DNA of 14,055 nucleotides from Peptococcaceae bacterium (GTDB taxonomy: Bacteria; Bacillota; DSM-521; Neomoorellales; Neomoorellaceae), in the NCBI GenBank assembly GCA_003509545.1, contig DOLC01000052.1, positions 1 to 14,055 of the forward strand. Reading direction: 5' to 3'. A program made the translations under genes and the position numbers. Below are positions 13,123-14,055 of the stretch, piece after piece. Numbering within the stretch: the stretch's first letter is position 1; each line of letters begins with the position of its first letter. The notes under the pieces were generated by a model. The model saw only the letters and a list, made by a program, of their open reading frames with translations. It had not been told where the DNA came from and did not search any database.

Positions 13123-14034
13123 ATGCTACAGCCCCCACCCCTCAAGCCGGGAGACTGCGTAGGCATAGCGGCGCCGGCCGGGCCTCTGCAGCAGGAAGGT
13201 TACCTTAGCAGGGGTATGGAAAGGCTGCGATCGTGGGGGTTCCGGGTGGTGTTAGGCCGGCCGCGCCAAGGGTGCGAAGGGTACCTGGCCGGCCGGGATG
13301 AGGATCGCCTGGCCGAACTGGAAGCCATGTTCGCATCGCCGGAAATAAAAGCCATCATCTGCCTACGGGGAGGTTACGGCAGCCTGCGCCTTTTGTCCGA
13401 TCTCGACTACGGTCTTATACGATCCCATCCCAAGATCTTCCTCGGGTACAGCGATATTACCGCCCTGCACCTGGCCATGGTCCAGAAGGCCGGCCTGGTA
13501 ACCTTCCACGGGCCCATGATTTACCCGGAATTGGGCGGCCACCTGACGCCTTTTACCCGGGATTCCCTGTTGGGCATGCTGACGGGTGCGCCTGCATCTC
13601 TTACCGTCCGCCCCCTTCCCGGAAAGGCCTTGGCCGTCAGCCACGGCCGGGCCGGCGGCCGCCTGATCGGCGGCAACCTTTCCCTCCTGGTGGCTACCCT
13701 AGGTACTCCCTTTGAGATAGACACCCGGGGGGCCGTCCTCTTCTGGGAAGAAGTGGATGAGCCCCCCTACCGCGTGGACCGCATGCTGACCCAGCTTCTC
13801 CTGGCCGGAAAACTCTCGGCCGCCGCCGCTATAGCCGTGGGGGAATGCGTGGGATGCGGGGACCTAGAGGAACTCTTAAGGGACCGCCTGGCTCCCCTGG
13901 GGATTCCCTGCCTTTACGGCCTTCCCTGCGGCCACGGGGCCGACATGGCCACCCTGCCCCTGGGTGTTTACGCCACCCTGGACGCCGACCGGGGTTATCT
14001 CCGGATAGAAGAGAACCCCTGGGCGCCCTTTTAA
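13123..14034 (+). CDS. LD-carboxypeptidase / muramoyltetrapeptide carboxypeptidase (S66 family)
   Basis: Serine peptidase of family S66 (303 aa, usual about 300), which removes the terminal D-Ala from cytoplasmic muropeptides in cell-wall recycling; relatives such as MccF instead inactivate microcin C. The chain begins LKPGDCVGIAAPAGP. The nucleophile Ser110 lies in LGYSDITALH, after CLRGGYGSLRLL. The acid residue lies in FWEEVDEPPYRVDRML (Glu208/209), and the triad His270 is in LPCGHGAD. I choose ATG 13123, since GGAGG lies 8 nt upstream; a longer frame from 13060 adds 21 residues without family match. Neither the substrate nor a promoter is clear. It follows element D by about 145 nt. Confidence 0.92.
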   Translation: MLQPPPLKPGDCVGIAAPAGPLQQEGYLSRGMERLRSWGFRVVLGRPRQGCEGYLAGRDEDRLAELEAMFASPEIKAIICLRGGYGSLRLLSDLDYGLIRSHPKIFLGYSDITALHLAMVQKAGLVTFHGPMIYPELGGHLTPFTRDSLLGMLTGAPASLTVRPLPGKALAVSHGRAGGRLIGGNLSLLVATLGTPFEIDTRGAVLFWEEVDEPPYRVDRMLTQLLLAGKLSAAAAIAVGECVGCGDLEELLRDRLAPLGIPCLYGLPCGHGADMATLPLGVYATLDADRGYLRIEENPWAPF

Positions 14035-14055
14035 CCCACATTCCGCACCTTTGGA

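Noticed and set aside
1..14055. CRISPR array, IS element or integrase-type attachment sites
   Set aside because: No regularly spaced identical repeats, no transposase or recombinase frame, and no matched direct repeats at the ends of any of the four elements.

Overview
The window looks like chromosomal DNA from a high-GC, spore-forming, probably thermophilic anaerobic Firmicute of the Moorella/Thermanaeromonas kind. This is inferred from a complete set of GerA, GerB and GerC spore-germinant receptor genes, frequent GTG and TTG starts with GGAGG-type ribosome binding sites, and lipoprotein-type transport. No rRNA, tRNA, transposase, phage gene or CRISPR array is visible.

Layout. (1) 168-4069, minus strand: gerA, gerC, a small two-helix membrane protein and xpt (xanthine phosphoribosyltransferase), read as one likely operon. 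(2) 4070-4568: a divergent control region with a good sigma-G/F-type promoter for gerA. (3) 4569-5669, plus: gerB, split from its partners and divergent to them. (4) 6022-6618, plus: 3-methyladenine DNA glycosylase, whose 3' end overlaps a convergent EamA-type exporter (6587-7477, minus). (5) 7624-9951, plus: a polar amino acid ABC importer (binding lipoprotein, permease, ATPase) with a terminator-like hairpin between the first two genes. (6) 10093-12592, minus: an envelope-stress operon htpX-pspAB-pspA-pspAA behind a strong-looking sigma-A promoter. (7) 13123-14034, plus: an LD-carboxypeptidase (S66 family).

The most interesting content is non-coding. All four long intergenic gaps (1-167, 4070-4568, 5670-6021, 12593-13122) carry a copy of the same roughly 200-250 nt element, called A (minus, cut by the window edge), B (minus), C (plus) and D (plus) here. 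The copies have diverged a lot in sequence. They keep matched blocks in the same order: a terminal stem, AGCGA(G) just inside its 5' strand, a CCGAGG..CAGG block, GCCGGGAA, CCGCGA.GG..ACCA and a second AGCGAG before the closing strand. The terminal stem is rebuilt with unrelated sequence in B versus C and D, and each version still pairs. That is the signature of a structured RNA family rather than a plain DNA repeat. I could not match it to an RNA class I know, and I have no expression evidence.

Themes: spore germination linked to purine salvage, alkylation repair, nutrient uptake, membrane-stress protection and cell-wall recycling. Apart from the Psp and ger clusters these are ordinary neighbours. 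The dispersed structured element is what ties the region together.
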